A DNA stretch of 64,000 nucleotides from Deferribacterales bacterium Deferri_01. GTDB taxonomy: Bacteria > Chrysiogenota > Deferribacteres > Deferribacterales > Geovibrionaceae. Made by a program: the position numbers and the translations under genes. The stretch is taken from contig LUZY01000014.1 in assembly GCA_001603805.1 (NCBI GenBank), positions 101,133-165,132 of the forward strand. The letters are read 5' to 3'. The first letter of the stretch is position 1. The number at the start of each line of letters is the position of its first letter. This document shows, piece after piece, positions 16,550 to 26,895 of the stretch. The notes beneath the pieces are model-generated. The model ran no database searches. It was not told where the DNA came from and saw only the letters and a list, made by a program, of their open reading frames with translations.

Positions 16550-18948
16550 CAGGCAACCGAAGCGGGGACTTCATGTATTTTTATTTCATTTTGTTCAGGG
16601 CTTCTCTTTGAAAATATATCTCTGAGAACGGTGTCCCAGTTGAAAACAGACATGACCCTTATTCTTGCTGCTTCGGAAAACCTGCGGTATTCGGCTGGCT
16701 TTGTCATGGCGAGATCTATCATCTGAGAGACTTTGTACAGCCAGTCTTCCATATTGTTTGCGTATGCCACAAGCCCTGTTTCACGGTCGGAGATGATCTC
16801 CTTCGGTCCGCCCTCATCCGAAACTATGGCGGGCACTCCGCACGCCTGCGCCTCAAGCACTACCATGCCGAAGGTGTCCGTTGTGCTGGGAAAAAGGAAA
16901 AGATCAGCCTTTGCGTAAATCTCCGGCATGCGGTCATGCTCAACTTCATTGAGTATCAGGATGTTTTTCATACCTGCGGTTCTGCGCTTAACTTCATCCA
17001 GATACGGACCGTCACCAGCCATTATAAGCCGGAGATTGCTGTATTTTTCATTGAGCTTTGAAACAAGATCCAGCAGAAAGTCCAGATTCTTGTCTTTTGA
17101 TATTCTTCCTGCATACGCGAGTGTGAAGAAGCCGTCATCCAGCTTTTTCATAGGGCAGAAGAGCCTTGCATCAATGCCTCTGTGGAAAACGCTCATTTTA
17201 TGCCGTGCCATCCCTCTTTCGGAAAGCAGGCTCATGTATTCGCTTGAAGTGGTCTTAAGTTCCGTAACCGAGTCGAAAAACCAGCGTGTATATGTTTCCA
17301 CAAGCACCTTGAGGGAGTCATTGGAGGTTATTTCGTAAACCTCCTTGGTGAAATCCGTGTGGTATATGCCGGAGCTTTTCACATTAAGAAGCTTTGCCGC
17401 CAGAAGCCCCACCAGCCCGACCGGTCCGGGGGTTGATATGTACACCTCGTCAGGGTCAAATGCGTATATGTCCTCCAATGCCTTAAGCACGGAGGGTATC
17501 TTCACAGTGAGCTTTTCATAATAAGGCATGGCGAAGGAATATATGGGCTTTAGGTTCAGATAATTTGGCGGTAGGCGGTGGTCTATCTCCTCTTCTGCGA
17601 GGCATGAGATAAGCTTTAGATCATACCCCTGCTCATGTGCAAGCTTTCCTATGGTGCGGAGAGTGACGGAAACTCCGTTAAGATCGGTGATGGTGTCTGT
17701 AAACCAGAGGATTTTCTTTTTTGACCTGCCGGAACGGACGGAGAAGTGCTGTTCGATCTCATTTACCAGATGGCGGTCCTTGTACATATGCCCGAAGGAT
17801 GTGAAGAACGGCACGCTTAAGAATATTCCCGGAAGAGATGAGGTGACACTCCGTACAAGCTCTTCGGGACGATAGTTTTTGGCATCTCCAGTGAGTCCGG
17901 AGAGTGCCATCTTGGTGTATTCATCCGCTATGTCCGTGGCTTTATCGAACACAACGGAGAGTTTCTTATTGATGCCCCCGCCGTTAAGGCTGCGCATATC
18001 CTCTATCAGCTCCGTGACAAGGCGTCTCACCCTGCTGCCGTCAGCATTTTTGCGTATCTTCATGCTTTTCAGCTTCAGGCGCTCAAGGAGTGTGGGTTTC
18101 TTATCATCGAAAATGTAAGAGGTGATGTTGTTGAACAATCCTTCCGCCTCAGCCATATTTTTATGGGTGCGGGTAAAGTCATAGGCTATTTTATACACTG
18201 TGAAGGCAAGGGAGTGAAAACTGCTGTAGTTTCCTGCATGCCTTGTCTGTTTGGATTTTATTTTTTCCAGAAACTCCTGCGGTGTTCCTGCCTTAGTTAT
18301 TGTGTATGTATTGCCGAGGAAGAGCCCCGCATGGTCGTCCGAGCCGCCGGTGAAACCCTTTATCCATGGGCATGTGCCGAACGGCTTTATCCGGTATTTT
18401 GCAGCAAGCTCGTCTGTTTTATCGGGGGAAAGCCCCTCAAGGGCGTTAACCCATGTCATGTTGTGGAGCTTGCCACGTCCGCCGTTTATCCCCTCAAAGA
18501 TATCAAACAGAAGAACAAGCTTTTCCAGATGTTCGATTTTCAGTCTGTTATTTACGGAGTATGTGGCGTGCGCAACAGAATATGCGAGGTTCTGTTCCTT
18601 GATATAGTCACGGAAGTCGTATATATCCCTCCGTATTTTCTGTATCATGGAAAACTGGCTTTCATTCAGCCCGTAGACAAGGCAGTGAATCTTGCAGCCG
18701 TCTTCGGGGAAATAAACTGTGGATTCCACTCCGGTAAATGTGTCTTCGGGGTATTTTTCATTGAGAATAAGAGAGGCGTCCATTTTGTTGTGGTCTGTGA
18801 CTGTTACAAAGTCCATCCCTCTTTCTTTCATTGTGCGGTAAATATATTCCGGTTCGGTGTATGATTCGGCAGAGCCGAGCCTTTGAAGAAACCATTCGGT
18901 GGGATGGTTGGAAAACTTGGAGTGACAGTGCAAATCTGCCTTTGCCAT
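16549..18948 (-). CDS. PHP-domain/glycosyltransferase (GT4) fusion protein
   Basis: A two-part protein of 799 residues. The N-terminal 250 residues form a PHP metal-hydrolase domain: ADLHCHSKFS, TVTDHN, GVE, and downstream His/Asp (GGSDDH) as metal ligands. The C-terminal 400 residues start KKILWFTDTI and form a GT-B glycosyltransferase: AYAGRISKDKNLDFLL, LIMAGDGP and the donor-binding DTFGMVVLEAQACGVPAI. Start choice: ATG 18948 has GGAG seven bases before it, better than ATG 18963. It is followed by the coupled radical SAM gene and is divergent from an ornithine-lipid-type acyltransferase pair, suggesting lipid or surface glycan work; this is inference. No membrane segment is evident. Confidence 0.85.
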   Translation of the reverse strand: MAKADLHCHSKFSNHPTEWFLQRLGSAESYTEPEYIYRTMKERGMDFVTVTDHNKMDASLILNEKYPEDTFTGVESTVYFPEDGCKIHCLVYGLNESQFSMIQKIRRDIYDFRDYIKEQNLAYSVAHATYSVNNRLKIEHLEKLVLLFDIFEGINGGRGKLHNMTWVNALEGLSPDKTDELAAKYRIKPFGTCPWIKGFTGGSDDHAGLFLGNTYTITKAGTPQEFLEKIKSKQTRHAGNYSSFHSLAFTVYKIAYDFTRTHKNMAEAEGLFNNITSYIFDDKKPTLLERLKLKSMKIRKNADGSRVRRLVTELIEDMRSLNGGGINKKLSVVFDKATDIADEYTKMALSGLTGDAKNYRPEELVRSVTSSLPGIFLSVPFFTSFGHMYKDRHLVNEIEQHFSVRSGRSKKKILWFTDTITDLNGVSVTLRTIGKLAHEQGYDLKLISCLAEEEIDHRLPPNYLNLKPIYSFAMPYYEKLTVKIPSVLKALEDIYAFDPDEVYISTPGPVGLVGLLAAKLLNVKSSGIYHTDFTKEVYEITSNDSLKVLVETYTRWFFDSVTELKTTSSEYMSLLSERGMARHKMSVFHRGIDARLFCPMKKLDDGFFTLAYAGRISKDKNLDFLLDLVSKLNEKYSNLRLIMAGDGPYLDEVKRRTAGMKNILILNEVEHDRMPEIYAKADLFLFPSTTDTFGMVVLEAQACGVPAIVSDEGGPKEIISDRETGLVAYANNMEDWLYKVSQMIDLAMTKPAEYRRFSEAARIRVMSVFNWDTVLRDIFSKRSPEQNEIKIHEVPASVA

Positions 18949-19138
18949 ATCTTCTCTCCTCATATCATATATCTTGTCATCTGTTTGCTATATATGCCAC
19001 CTTTGTCAGCTTATTGTCTCAGCGGTGTAAAACAAATGTCAGGTTTGTTTAATTTGAAATATTTTTCACAACGGACGCAACAATCCCTGACAACAAAATA
19101 ATATCCTCCTGACATAACGAAGATGCAGGGAGTGGCAG

Positions 19139-20020
19139 ATGAACGCTGTTAAAAAAGGAAAAATCAGAAAAGCCGCAGACTTTCTTCAGGAACTTTCAAA
19201 AAAATTCAGGTTCCGCCTGAGAACCTACAGACCCCATGTGAAAATCAGTCTGGATTCACGTAAATATCTTGTTAAAACTGTGGAAAACGGGGATGAACTC
19301 AGCGATGTTCTCCGCCTGCGCCATGAGGTTTTCTACCGTGAGCTTCTGGATAAAAAGCGTTTTCGGGGCAAAGATATAGATAAATATGACTTTCTGTTTG
19401 ACCACCTCGCCGTGATAGACAAAGAGGCAGGGCAGGTCATCGGAACATACAGACTGAACAGCTCGCTCTTCAGCGATAAGTTCTATTCATGCTCAGAGTT
19501 TAAGATGGAGAATATAGTCAGCCTGCCGGGTGTTAAGCTTGAGCTTGGCAGAGCCTGCATCCACCCCGATTACCGCAGCGGGGCAACCATCGCCGCTCTC
19601 TGGAAGGGGCTGGGAACTTATATCACAGAAACAGCTACGGATTGCCTGTTCGGCTGTTCTTCGGTTAAAACCACAGACAACCTCACCATTGCTCTGGTGC
19701 ATTACTACCTGAATAAAAACTTCCTTGCGCCGGAGGAACTCCGTGCTGCGCCGAAATCAAAATTCCGTACTGACAGATACCATAAAATGCTTGAAATGAT
19801 TCAGGAAAAACGCTTTGCGCCTTTCCGTGAAGCAGCGGAAAATCTTGTTCCGCCACTTATGCTCTCTTATTTCAAAGCAGGCGGAGTCATATGCGGTGAA
19901 CCGGCTTATGACAAGGCGTTCAAATGCTATGACTATCTCACTTATCTTGACGTGAGATCGATGGACGAGTCATTCAGAAAGAAATTTACGGAGAAGAAAC
20001 ATGAGGAAGTTTGCTGTTAA
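19139..20020 (+). CDS. olsB: OlsB-like acyl-ACP N-acyltransferase (GNAT fold)
   Basis: A protein of 293 residues resembling the OlsB/haemolysin-type GNAT family, which transfers a 3-hydroxyacyl chain from ACP to the amino group of ornithine or a related amino acid. Family blocks seen: LRLRHEVFYREL, VIGTYRLN, and LELGRACIHPDYRSGATIAALW. It overlaps by 20 bases a PlsC-type acyltransferase, the usual OlsB-OlsA pairing for ornithine lipids. GGGAG lies six bases before the ATG. The acceptor amino acid cannot be read from sequence (lysine, glycine or glutamine lipids also exist). Confidence 0.75.
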   Translation: MNAVKKGKIRKAADFLQELSKKFRFRLRTYRPHVKISLDSRKYLVKTVENGDELSDVLRLRHEVFYRELLDKKRFRGKDIDKYDFLFDHLAVIDKEAGQVIGTYRLNSSLFSDKFYSCSEFKMENIVSLPGVKLELGRACIHPDYRSGATIAALWKGLGTYITETATDCLFGCSSVKTTDNLTIALVHYYLNKNFLAPEELRAAPKSKFRTDRYHKMLEMIQEKRFAPFREAAENLVPPLMLSYFKAGGVICGEPAYDKAFKCYDYLTYLDVRSMDESFRKKFTEKKHEEVCC

Positions 20021-20753
20021 GTTTCTTATATATTTGTATATTATCAGCAGCAAAATATTGAGTACGGCTGTAACGGATGAGGTGAATAAGCGGAGACTGC
20101 GCATAGCCCTCACATCATTCTTCTGCCGCATAGGGCTTAAGCCCCTCGGTCTGAAGCCATCTTTCAGCGGTGCTGAAGAACTTAAAAATGCCGGAGGATG
20201 CCTTGTGGTGTGCAACCATATGTCATATCTGGATATAATAGTTATGGCATCCCTGCGCCCTTTTGTGTTTGTATCGTCTGTGGATATGCGTGAGAAGCCC
20301 TTTGTGGGAATAATAGCAGAGCTGGGCGGTACATTTTTTGTGGAACGCCGGAACGCATCACGCCTTCGGGATGAAATCAAGGAGATAGCCGCACTCATGG
20401 AAAAAGGGTTTGCAGTGGTTCTGTTTCCCGAAGGAACAAGCACAGACGGCTCACAGGTTCTGCCGTTCAGGGCTCCTTTCATCGAATCGGCAAGGAAAGC
20501 CGGTGTGTCTGTTTACCCCTGCTGCCTGAAATATGAGAGCATAAACGGAGAGCCGTTCAGCGATCTCAACAGGGATCTTGTTTGCTGGTACGGGGATATG
20601 GAGTTTGAACCGCATTTTGAATCACTTTTCAGGATGGAGTCGGTCAAGGCGTCTCTGCGTGTCATGGCATCTGCCGATGCTTCCCATGCAGACAGAAAGG
20701 AGCTTGGGGATTATCTGTTCTCCGAGGTGTGTTCGGCTTATTATGCTTCGTAG
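20001..20753 (+). CDS. olsA: OlsA/PlsC-like O-acyltransferase
   Basis: A protein of 250 residues with the acyltransferase motif NHMSYLD (His73, Asp78, the HX4D pair) and FPEGTS (142-147), as in 1-acylglycerol-3-phosphate acyltransferases. In the OlsA role it would add the second acyl chain to a lyso-ornithine lipid; alternatively it is an ordinary PlsC making phosphatidic acid. The 20-base overlap with the OlsB-like gene favours the first. Its 3' end overlaps the convergent kinase gene by 13 bases. Confidence 0.75.
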   Translation: MRKFAVKFLIYLYIISSKILSTAVTDEVNKRRLRIALTSFFCRIGLKPLGLKPSFSGAEELKNAGGCLVVCNHMSYLDIIVMASLRPFVFVSSVDMREKPFVGIIAELGGTFFVERRNASRLRDEIKEIAALMEKGFAVVLFPEGTSTDGSQVLPFRAPFIESARKAGVSVYPCCLKYESINGEPFSDLNRDLVCWYGDMEFEPHFESLFRMESVKASLRVMASADASHADRKELGDYLFSEVCSAYYAS

Positions 20754-22768
20754 AGGGCGCTTAAAGGGAGGCATATCTCAAACTTGGTCCCCATGCCTTC
20801 CTCGCTTGAACAGCTTATACTGCCGCCATGTTGTCTGATGATGCCGTAAACTATTGAAAGCCCCAGTCCTGTGCCCTTGCCGGGGTCTTTTGTGGTGTAG
20901 AAGGGATCAAATATCCTGCCCTGAACCCCTGCGGACATTCCGCAGCCTGTGTCCTCAAATATAATACAGGCGTATTGTCCTTCGTCGCTCTCTTTGATGT
21001 ATGAGGTGATGATCAGTTTACCGCCGTCGGGCATGGCATCCTTAGCGTTGGATGCCAGATTCATAAGCACCTGTTCAAGCTGGATATAGTCCGCCATTAC
21101 AGGCATATGCTCATCGGAAAGGTGAAGAATCACGCTGATGTTTTCATCCACAATCTTCTCTATCAGATCAACATACTCTCTAAGAAGAATGTTCATATCC
21201 AGACATTCCGGATGGTTGGGCTGGCGTCTGCCGAAGGTGAGCAGACCGTTGGTGAGCTTTGCTGCTCTGGTGACAGCCTTCATTATATGCACGGCGTATT
21301 CGTGTTCCTGTGATTTTTCATCCAGCTTTTTTTGCAGCCTGTTAGCGAAGCCGCCGATAACCAGAATGATGTTTTTCAGGTCATGGGCAAAGCTGCCTGC
21401 CATTTCACCTATTATATTAAGTCTCTGAGCGTGGCGTACCTGCTCTTCAAGGATTTTTTTGTCTGTTATGTCTTCCTTTAGCCCTATGTAGTTAACTATT
21501 TCACCATTCTGATCTTTTACGGGGAATATTATTGCTGATTCCCAGTATAGTTCACCGTTCTTTTTCTTATTGCAGAATTCCCCTTTCCAGATTTTTCCGC
21601 CGGATATGCACGCCCACAGGTCGATGAAAACCTTCGGATCCATTTTTTCTGATTTCAGTATTCGTGGATTCTGCCCAAGCACCTCTTCCGAGGTGTACCC
21701 TGTGAAAGTTTCAAAGACAGGGTTAACGTATTCTATATTACCGTCCTTATCTGTTATCACAACGGACACCGTGCTGTGTTCTATGGCATTTTTCAGGAGG
21801 TTAAGCTGCTTGATTGTGCGGATCTTTTCGGTAATGTCCCTGACTATGGATACAATATAGCGGTTTTTGCCCATAGAAAATGTATGGCAGCTTACACGCA
21901 CAGGCAGGAGCGAGCCTGCTTTGCACCGGATAAGCGCCTCTATATGGACGTGTCCGGTTTTTATAAGAATTGAAGAGGCTTCGTCCATATCAAATTTACC
22001 GCACGGGTAGTTGAGCATCTCCGGACTGAGGCTGAAAAATTCCTCCTGAGAGTAGCCCAACTTGTCGCACGCAGCCTTGTTCACCTCCACAAATCTGCCG
22101 CTGAAAACTCTTTCCTCAGGCATTTCGTGGACAAATATTGCATCAGATGTGTTGTTGAAAAGCACTCCGAATTTTTCAATCAGATCCCTGTTCCCTGTTT
22201 CCGTAGAAAGCATCCTGCTTCTGGCGCATACAGTATTCATGCAGGCTGTAACTTCAGCCGTTATCTCTTTCAAAAGCGCAATTTCATCGGGGGAGAACTT
22301 ATCTTTTTCACGGCTCAAGGTTGTGAAAACACCTGTGACTTTACCGTTGGTAATCATTGGGATAGCGCAGAAGGAATGGAAGCCGAACCCCATAGCCTTA
22401 TACTGCCAAAAGGAGAAGTCTTCCATAAGGGAGATATCATTGACTGCGATCGCCTCGCCTGTTATCACCGCCTCACCTACCGGACCGCAGCCCGGGTCTG
22501 TGCAGCAGATGCAGATATCCTGCGGGTTTATGTAGCCTTCAAACTCCCCGGAGTATGAGGACGGGATGATGCGTTTATCGGCGAACTCCACAACAAAACC
22601 AGCCCAGGACATGCCGTAGCCGAGGATCTCAACGGAAAGACGGCACAGGGCATCCAGCAGCTCGCCTTCATCATAAGCGCCTGCTGTAACACGGCTGAAA
22701 CATCGGTAAAACTCAGCCGCTTTAAAACCATGAAAAGTGTTTCTTTCTGCTGCGGGTTCTTTTGACAT
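20741..22768 (-). CDS. Soluble GAF-PAS-PAS sensor histidine kinase
   Basis: A protein of 675 residues with no membrane helix, so probably cytoplasmic. Order: a GAF-like domain (about 25-180, with a Cys cluster ICICCTDPGCG near 86-94), PAS (about 200-315), PAS (about 325-440), a His-phosphoacceptor segment with FAHDLKN (His462), and an ATPase domain (N570, DTGCGM, GTGLGL 632-637). No receiver is attached and no response regulator is adjacent, so the output is unknown. The GAF Cys group could bind a cofactor or metal, but this is speculative. There is no clear ribosome-binding site; the start lies inside a TTGACA/TGTCAA inverted repeat. Confidence 0.87.
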   Translation of the reverse strand: MSKEPAAERNTFHGFKAAEFYRCFSRVTAGAYDEGELLDALCRLSVEILGYGMSWAGFVVEFADKRIIPSSYSGEFEGYINPQDICICCTDPGCGPVGEAVITGEAIAVNDISLMEDFSFWQYKAMGFGFHSFCAIPMITNGKVTGVFTTLSREKDKFSPDEIALLKEITAEVTACMNTVCARSRMLSTETGNRDLIEKFGVLFNNTSDAIFVHEMPEERVFSGRFVEVNKAACDKLGYSQEEFFSLSPEMLNYPCGKFDMDEASSILIKTGHVHIEALIRCKAGSLLPVRVSCHTFSMGKNRYIVSIVRDITEKIRTIKQLNLLKNAIEHSTVSVVITDKDGNIEYVNPVFETFTGYTSEEVLGQNPRILKSEKMDPKVFIDLWACISGGKIWKGEFCNKKKNGELYWESAIIFPVKDQNGEIVNYIGLKEDITDKKILEEQVRHAQRLNIIGEMAGSFAHDLKNIILVIGGFANRLQKKLDEKSQEHEYAVHIMKAVTRAAKLTNGLLTFGRRQPNHPECLDMNILLREYVDLIEKIVDENISVILHLSDEHMPVMADYIQLEQVLMNLASNAKDAMPDGGKLIITSYIKESDEGQYACIIFEDTGCGMSAGVQGRIFDPFYTTKDPGKGTGLGLSIVYGIIRQHGGSISCSSEEGMGTKFEICLPLSALYEA

Positions 22769-22807
22769 AGTGTCAATATTTTCAGCGATACTTCATTTGT
22801 TTGCAAG

Positions 22808-23545
22808 TTATTTTATATCAAAATTAAAATATTTCTTTGGGAAAGGCTCTTTTTGCAGAGTATAATGCCACCACTCCTTATCATAATTAGCAAAGCCGTA
22901 TTTTTTCATCAAATCTCTCAGGAGAAGCCTGCTCGAAAGCTGTTTTTCGGTGAGTGCATCACTCTCTGTTGCGGAAACAGGACTGAAGCAGTCAAAACCT
23001 GTGCCCATGTCTATGCTGTTATCGCCAAAACGGTTTTCAGCACTGCTGTCGCATCTCCGCAGCCGTACATGGGGTATGTACTCCTCCTGCTCCGGCGCAT
23101 CATAAGGAATGACAGTAAGATCCACCGTACTCCCTCTGGAATGACCGGATTTTGTGGCTATAAACCCTCTTTTAAAAAGGGTTTCTTTAGGCTCATCAGG
23201 GTAAAATTCCATTTTTGTTTTTATATCAGACGGATCTTTTGACCAGCGCACAAAATGATCCACAGCTTTCTGCGGTCTGTAGCAGTCATACACTTTCAGA
23301 GAGAAGCCTATAAGCTCTAGATCCTTCTGAACATTGCTCAGGGCACTGGCTGCCTGACGGGTGAGGATGCACACACCTTTCTCATAGCCGTCAACCTTTG
23401 TGCCTGTGAAGTTGTGGGGTGTTGCGTAGCGTATTTCCTGAACAATGGATGAGTTTATATCAGACAGATAAACAAACCCTTTGGGCAGTTCTGCGAAGAC
23501 CGGCTGGTGAGTAAGCAGGAGAATGATGATTAAAATTTTTTTCAT
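22808..23545 (-). CDS. VanX/DdpX-like D-alanyl-D-alanine dipeptidase, exported
   Basis: A zinc D,D-dipeptidase of the M15D family, 245 residues. A Sec signal peptide (MKKILIIILLLTHQPVFA) indicates periplasmic location. The zinc and catalytic motifs are SGHSRGSTVDLT (SxHxxGxxxD), DMGTGFDCF and EWWHY. It would cleave D-Ala-D-Ala released from peptidoglycan for reuse; there is no vanH/vanA nearby, so a resistance role is not suggested. The open frame extends 17 codons further, but the signal peptide fixes the start at 23545. Confidence 0.88.
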   Translation of the reverse strand: MKKILIIILLLTHQPVFAELPKGFVYLSDINSSIVQEIRYATPHNFTGTKVDGYEKGVCILTRQAASALSNVQKDLELIGFSLKVYDCYRPQKAVDHFVRWSKDPSDIKTKMEFYPDEPKETLFKRGFIATKSGHSRGSTVDLTVIPYDAPEQEEYIPHVRLRRCDSSAENRFGDNSIDMGTGFDCFSPVSATESDALTEKQLSSRLLLRDLMKKYGFANYDKEWWHYTLQKEPFPKKYFNFDIK

Positions 23546-23720
23546 TGTGAGGCACCCCTTATTTTCGTCTTCTTTTAAGTATTTCCCATAATACACAGCT
23601 ATGTCAATCTGTTTGCCTTATCTGGTTTATCCGCATAGGTTCAATTATTTGACTGTATGTGATGATAAATTTGCTGTATCATTTATTAGTATGGTTACAT
23701 GTTCATTGCGGGGTTAACTG

Positions 23721-26700
23721 GTGGTTCGCAGATCCATAGCAGTTTTATTGCTTATTATTGATATTGCAGGCTGTATTTTCCTTTACGGTAAGCTTCAGGA
23801 ATCCCGTGAAAGTGCGCTTGCAAACGCTGCATCCTCTCTTCGGACTGAATACAGCCGCTCTCTTTCCATGTACTCCAGATATGTTGATGAGGTTTATCAG
23901 TCAATTGTAAACATTCCCGGTCTGAGCGAATCTGTTGCTGAAGCATGGCTTCACCCTGAAAAAAGGGACGCCATGAGAGAAGACGTCCTCAATAAAACAT
24001 TTGTCATTTATACCACGGTGAAGAGGCTTGGATACACTAAGATACATTTTCATTTTCCGGATACTGTGAGTTTTCTGCGTCTTCATGAAAGAAATATTTA
24101 CGGTGATGTGCTGGGGGATAAACGCTACTCAGTATATATTGCCAATATTAATAACGGTTTTACCGAAGGACTTGAGGTGGGAAGAAGCGGCAACGCCTTC
24201 CGTTTTGTTTACCCCCTTTCTCATGGGGGCGTTCATATCGGTACGCTGGAAATAAGCTTAGACGTGAGAGGCTTTATAACCGGGATGCTGGAAAGCTACG
24301 GGAATTACTATTCCATGGGCATCAAAAAAGAAGTGGCGGAGAAAAAGCTGTTCGAAGTCTGCCTCAGGGAATGTATGGAAAGTGCTTTCTCTAATGAATA
24401 CATAACTGAATCAAGATTGTCTGGTTATGATTTTGAATTATCTCAGGATATAATGCCCGCAGATGTCTTCACTTCGGTTAACAGCTCCCTTAAAAATGAA
24501 GTGGGTCCCCGACTTGCGGCTCATGAAACCTTTTCTGTTTATGAAAAATCAGGCGGCATAAGTGTTATAACATCTTTTATGCCCATAAGGAGTGTTTCCG
24601 GTGATTACGAAAGCTATCTTGTACGTTATGCGATAGATGGCGAGATTGACGCAGCCTACCTGAGATTTATAAAGCAGGCGGTTGCATATAATATATCCCT
24701 GCTTCTTCTGCTTATGGTTCTTCTTGTCATGGATTCCAATCGGAACAAGGTTGTTCTGGCAAATAGTGAGCTTGAACAGAAAATCAGAGAGCAGGAGGAG
24801 TTTGAGAAAGAGCTTAAAAAAGCGAAGGAGGAGGCGGAAGTCGCCAGTATGTCCAAAGATGTGTTCCTTGCCAATATGAGCCACGAAATCAGAACACCCA
24901 TGAACGGCATCATAGGCATGAATAGTCTGCTCCTTAACACTAAGCTCTCTGATGAACAAAGGGAGTATGCGGAGACTGTCGCTACATCGGCAGAGGCGCT
25001 GCTTGTGGTTATTAACGATATTCTGGATTTTACAAAGATTGAGGCAGGACAACTTGAGCTTGAATATCTAGATTTTTCAGTGAGAGAAGTGGTGGAGAAC
25101 AGCGTTGATTCCATTGCTTACAAAGCTTTTCAGAGGGATCTTGATATAGCTTTTCATATTGAAGAAAAAATACCACGTCTTCTTGCAGGTGATCCGTGGA
25201 GACTCAGGCAGATTCTCCTTAATATAATAGGCAATGCAGTTAAGTTTACCCATGAAGGCTCTGTGTCCATAGATGTAGGACTCAGCAAGGAGACAAACGG
25301 GTACGCCAAACTGTTATTCAAAATAAAGGACACAGGCATAGGCATACCTGAAAACCGTATGGGTAATCTTTTTGATTCCTTCTCACAGGCGGATCTGTCT
25401 ATGTCCAGAAAATATGGCGGTACGGGTCTTGGGCTTGCTATCGCAAAAAGGCTCACCGAGATGATGGGCGGTGAAATCGGCTGTAAAAGCAGAATGGGAG
25501 AAGGTTCAGAGTTCTGGTTTACAGCGGTATTTGAACGTATCGCAGGTGCAGAGAATATTCCTGAAACCGACAAAAGGCTTGATAAACGGCGTATCCTGCT
25601 TGTTGATCCTAATCGTTTTGCAGCCTGTTCCGGTGCAGAAAAACTGCGAAGTCTCGGTGCTGCTGCGGAAAGTGCGGAAACATTCAGAGAAGCATCAGAG
25701 ATGATACGCAAATCTGCGGCAGGAAACAGAGCCTTTGAGGCTGTTCTTGTTTCAGATACGCTTATAAAGAGAAACGAAGCAGAATTTGATGCTCTCATGA
25801 GGGAGATAAGAATCTATCCGGGGACAAAAGCAGTTCTGGTGTACCCTATGGGGCAACATGTGCCTGCGGACTATCTTGAAGAGAAGGGTTTTAGCGGGCG
25901 TGTTCTTAAGCCGCTGAAGCCGGGGCATCTTAGAAAATGTCTTCTGGAGCTTTTTGGTTATGAGGTTGAAAATGATTCTCCCCACGGTGCCGGCGGAAGC
26001 GGTTTTATGCCTCACGTAAATGAAATGCGAAGTAAAAAACTTCTTCTGGCGGAAGATAATATTGTCAACCAGAAGCTTGCGGTTACAATCTTTGAACGTT
26101 TGGGCTATAGAGTGACAGCAGCAGAAAACGGCTTCAAGGCTCTTGAGGCGCTGCGTAGTGATGACTTTGATCTTGTGTTTATGGATATCCAGATGCCTGT
26201 TATGAACGGAATAGAAACTGTTGAGGCAATAAGAAGCGGTGAAAGCGGAGTCCGCAGACCGGATATACCCATAATCGCCATGACAGCCCACGCTCTCAAA
26301 GGCGACAGGGAAAAATTTATAGAAGCCGGTATGAATGATTATCTCTCAAAGCCTTTTAAACATGAGGAGCTTGTGGCGATCCTCAATAAATATCTCTACA
26401 ACACGGAAATTGGGGCATCCTTTTCCGAAAAACGGGGTGGAACTTTTAATTCTGATGAGCTTATGTCTATCATGGGTGACAGAGAATATTTTGTTGAGGT
26501 TTTAGAGATATTCATAAATGATACCGAAAAACAGCTTGCCGAGCTGCGCCGTGCAGTTGCGGAAGCAAGTCCGTGGCGGATTATTGAAATTGCTGTGTAT
26601 CTTAAGTCATCTTCCTGTGATCTCACTGCTTACGGTTTGGAAAGTATTGCCGCTCGTATGGAAAAATGCGCTGATTCCGAAGATATGGAAGGCGCAGAGG

Positions 26701-26771
26701 ACTGTTACAACGCATTTGTCAAAGAGTTTTACGAGTTTAAGAAGGAAGCATCCGCTTATATCTCAAAATAG
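23721..26771 (+). CDS. Hybrid sensor kinase: Cache, HisKA, ATPase, degenerate REC, REC, His-less HPt
   Basis: A protein of 1016 residues starting with GTG. A membrane helix (about 5-22), a Cache-like periplasmic sensor (about 30-310) and a second helix (about 320-340) precede the kinase core. His388 in [11 protein letters not shown] is the phospho-acceptor; ATPase motifs DTGIGIP and GGTGLGLAI are intact. A first receiver-like domain (about 620-730) is degenerate, with Ser678-Asp679 at the acceptor position. The second receiver (about 770-890) is canonical, with Asp822 in [11 protein letters not shown] and a KPF motif. The C-terminal helical HPt-like domain reads AVYLKSSS where AHxLKGSS is expected, so the phospho-His is Val959. 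Phosphorelay to an external HPt, or Asp822 as the endpoint, is therefore likely. Confidence 0.9.
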   Translation: MVRRSIAVLLLIIDIAGCIFLYGKLQESRESALANAASSLRTEYSRSLSMYSRYVDEVYQSIVNIPGLSESVAEAWLHPEKRDAMREDVLNKTFVIYTTVKRLGYTKIHFHFPDTVSFLRLHERNIYGDVLGDKRYSVYIANINNGFTEGLEVGRSGNAFRFVYPLSHGGVHIGTLEISLDVRGFITGMLESYGNYYSMGIKKEVAEKKLFEVCLRECMESAFSNEYITESRLSGYDFELSQDIMPADVFTSVNSSLKNEVGPRLAAHETFSVYEKSGGISVITSFMPIRSVSGDYESYLVRYAIDGEIDAAYLRFIKQAVAYNISLLLLLMVLLVMDSNRNKVVLANSELEQKIREQEEFEKELKKAKEEAEVASMSKDVFLANMSHEIRTPMNGIIGMNSLLLNTKLSDEQREYAETVATSAEALLVVINDILDFTKIEAGQLELEYLDFSVREVVENSVDSIAYKAFQRDLDIAFHIEEKIPRLLAGDPWRLRQILLNIIGNAVKFTHEGSVSIDVGLSKETNGYAKLLFKIKDTGIGIPENRMGNLFDSFSQADLSMSRKYGGTGLGLAIAKRLTEMMGGEIGCKSRMGEGSEFWFTAVFERIAGAENIPETDKRLDKRRILLVDPNRFAACSGAEKLRSLGAAAESAETFREASEMIRKSAAGNRAFEAVLVSDTLIKRNEAEFDALMREIRIYPGTKAVLVYPMGQHVPADYLEEKGFSGRVLKPLKPGHLRKCLLELFGYEVENDSPHGAGGSGFMPHVNEMRSKKLLLAEDNIVNQKLAVTIFERLGYRVTAAENGFKALEALRSDDFDLVFMDIQMPVMNGIETVEAIRSGESGVRRPDIPIIAMTAHALKGDREKFIEAGMNDYLSKPFKHEELVAILNKYLYNTEIGASFSEKRGGTFNSDELMSIMGDREYFVEVLEIFINDTEKQLAELRRAVAEASPWRIIEIAVYLKSSSCDLTAYGLESIAARMEKCADSEDMEGAEDCYNAFVKEFYEFKKEASAYISK

Positions 26772-26895
26772 TAAGAGACTGATTTTTTTATATTTTCTCC
26801 ATTACTTATGTATGTTTTGTTGACGTATTTATTATACAGAGGTTTAATTCTTTAGTTCGTTATGAATATTAATATTAATGCGGAGAGTGTGTGTG

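Noticed and set aside
22808..23545. Vancomycin-resistance type VanX
   Set aside because: No vanH, vanA or vanRS neighbours and it has an export signal, so a peptidoglycan recycling role fits better.
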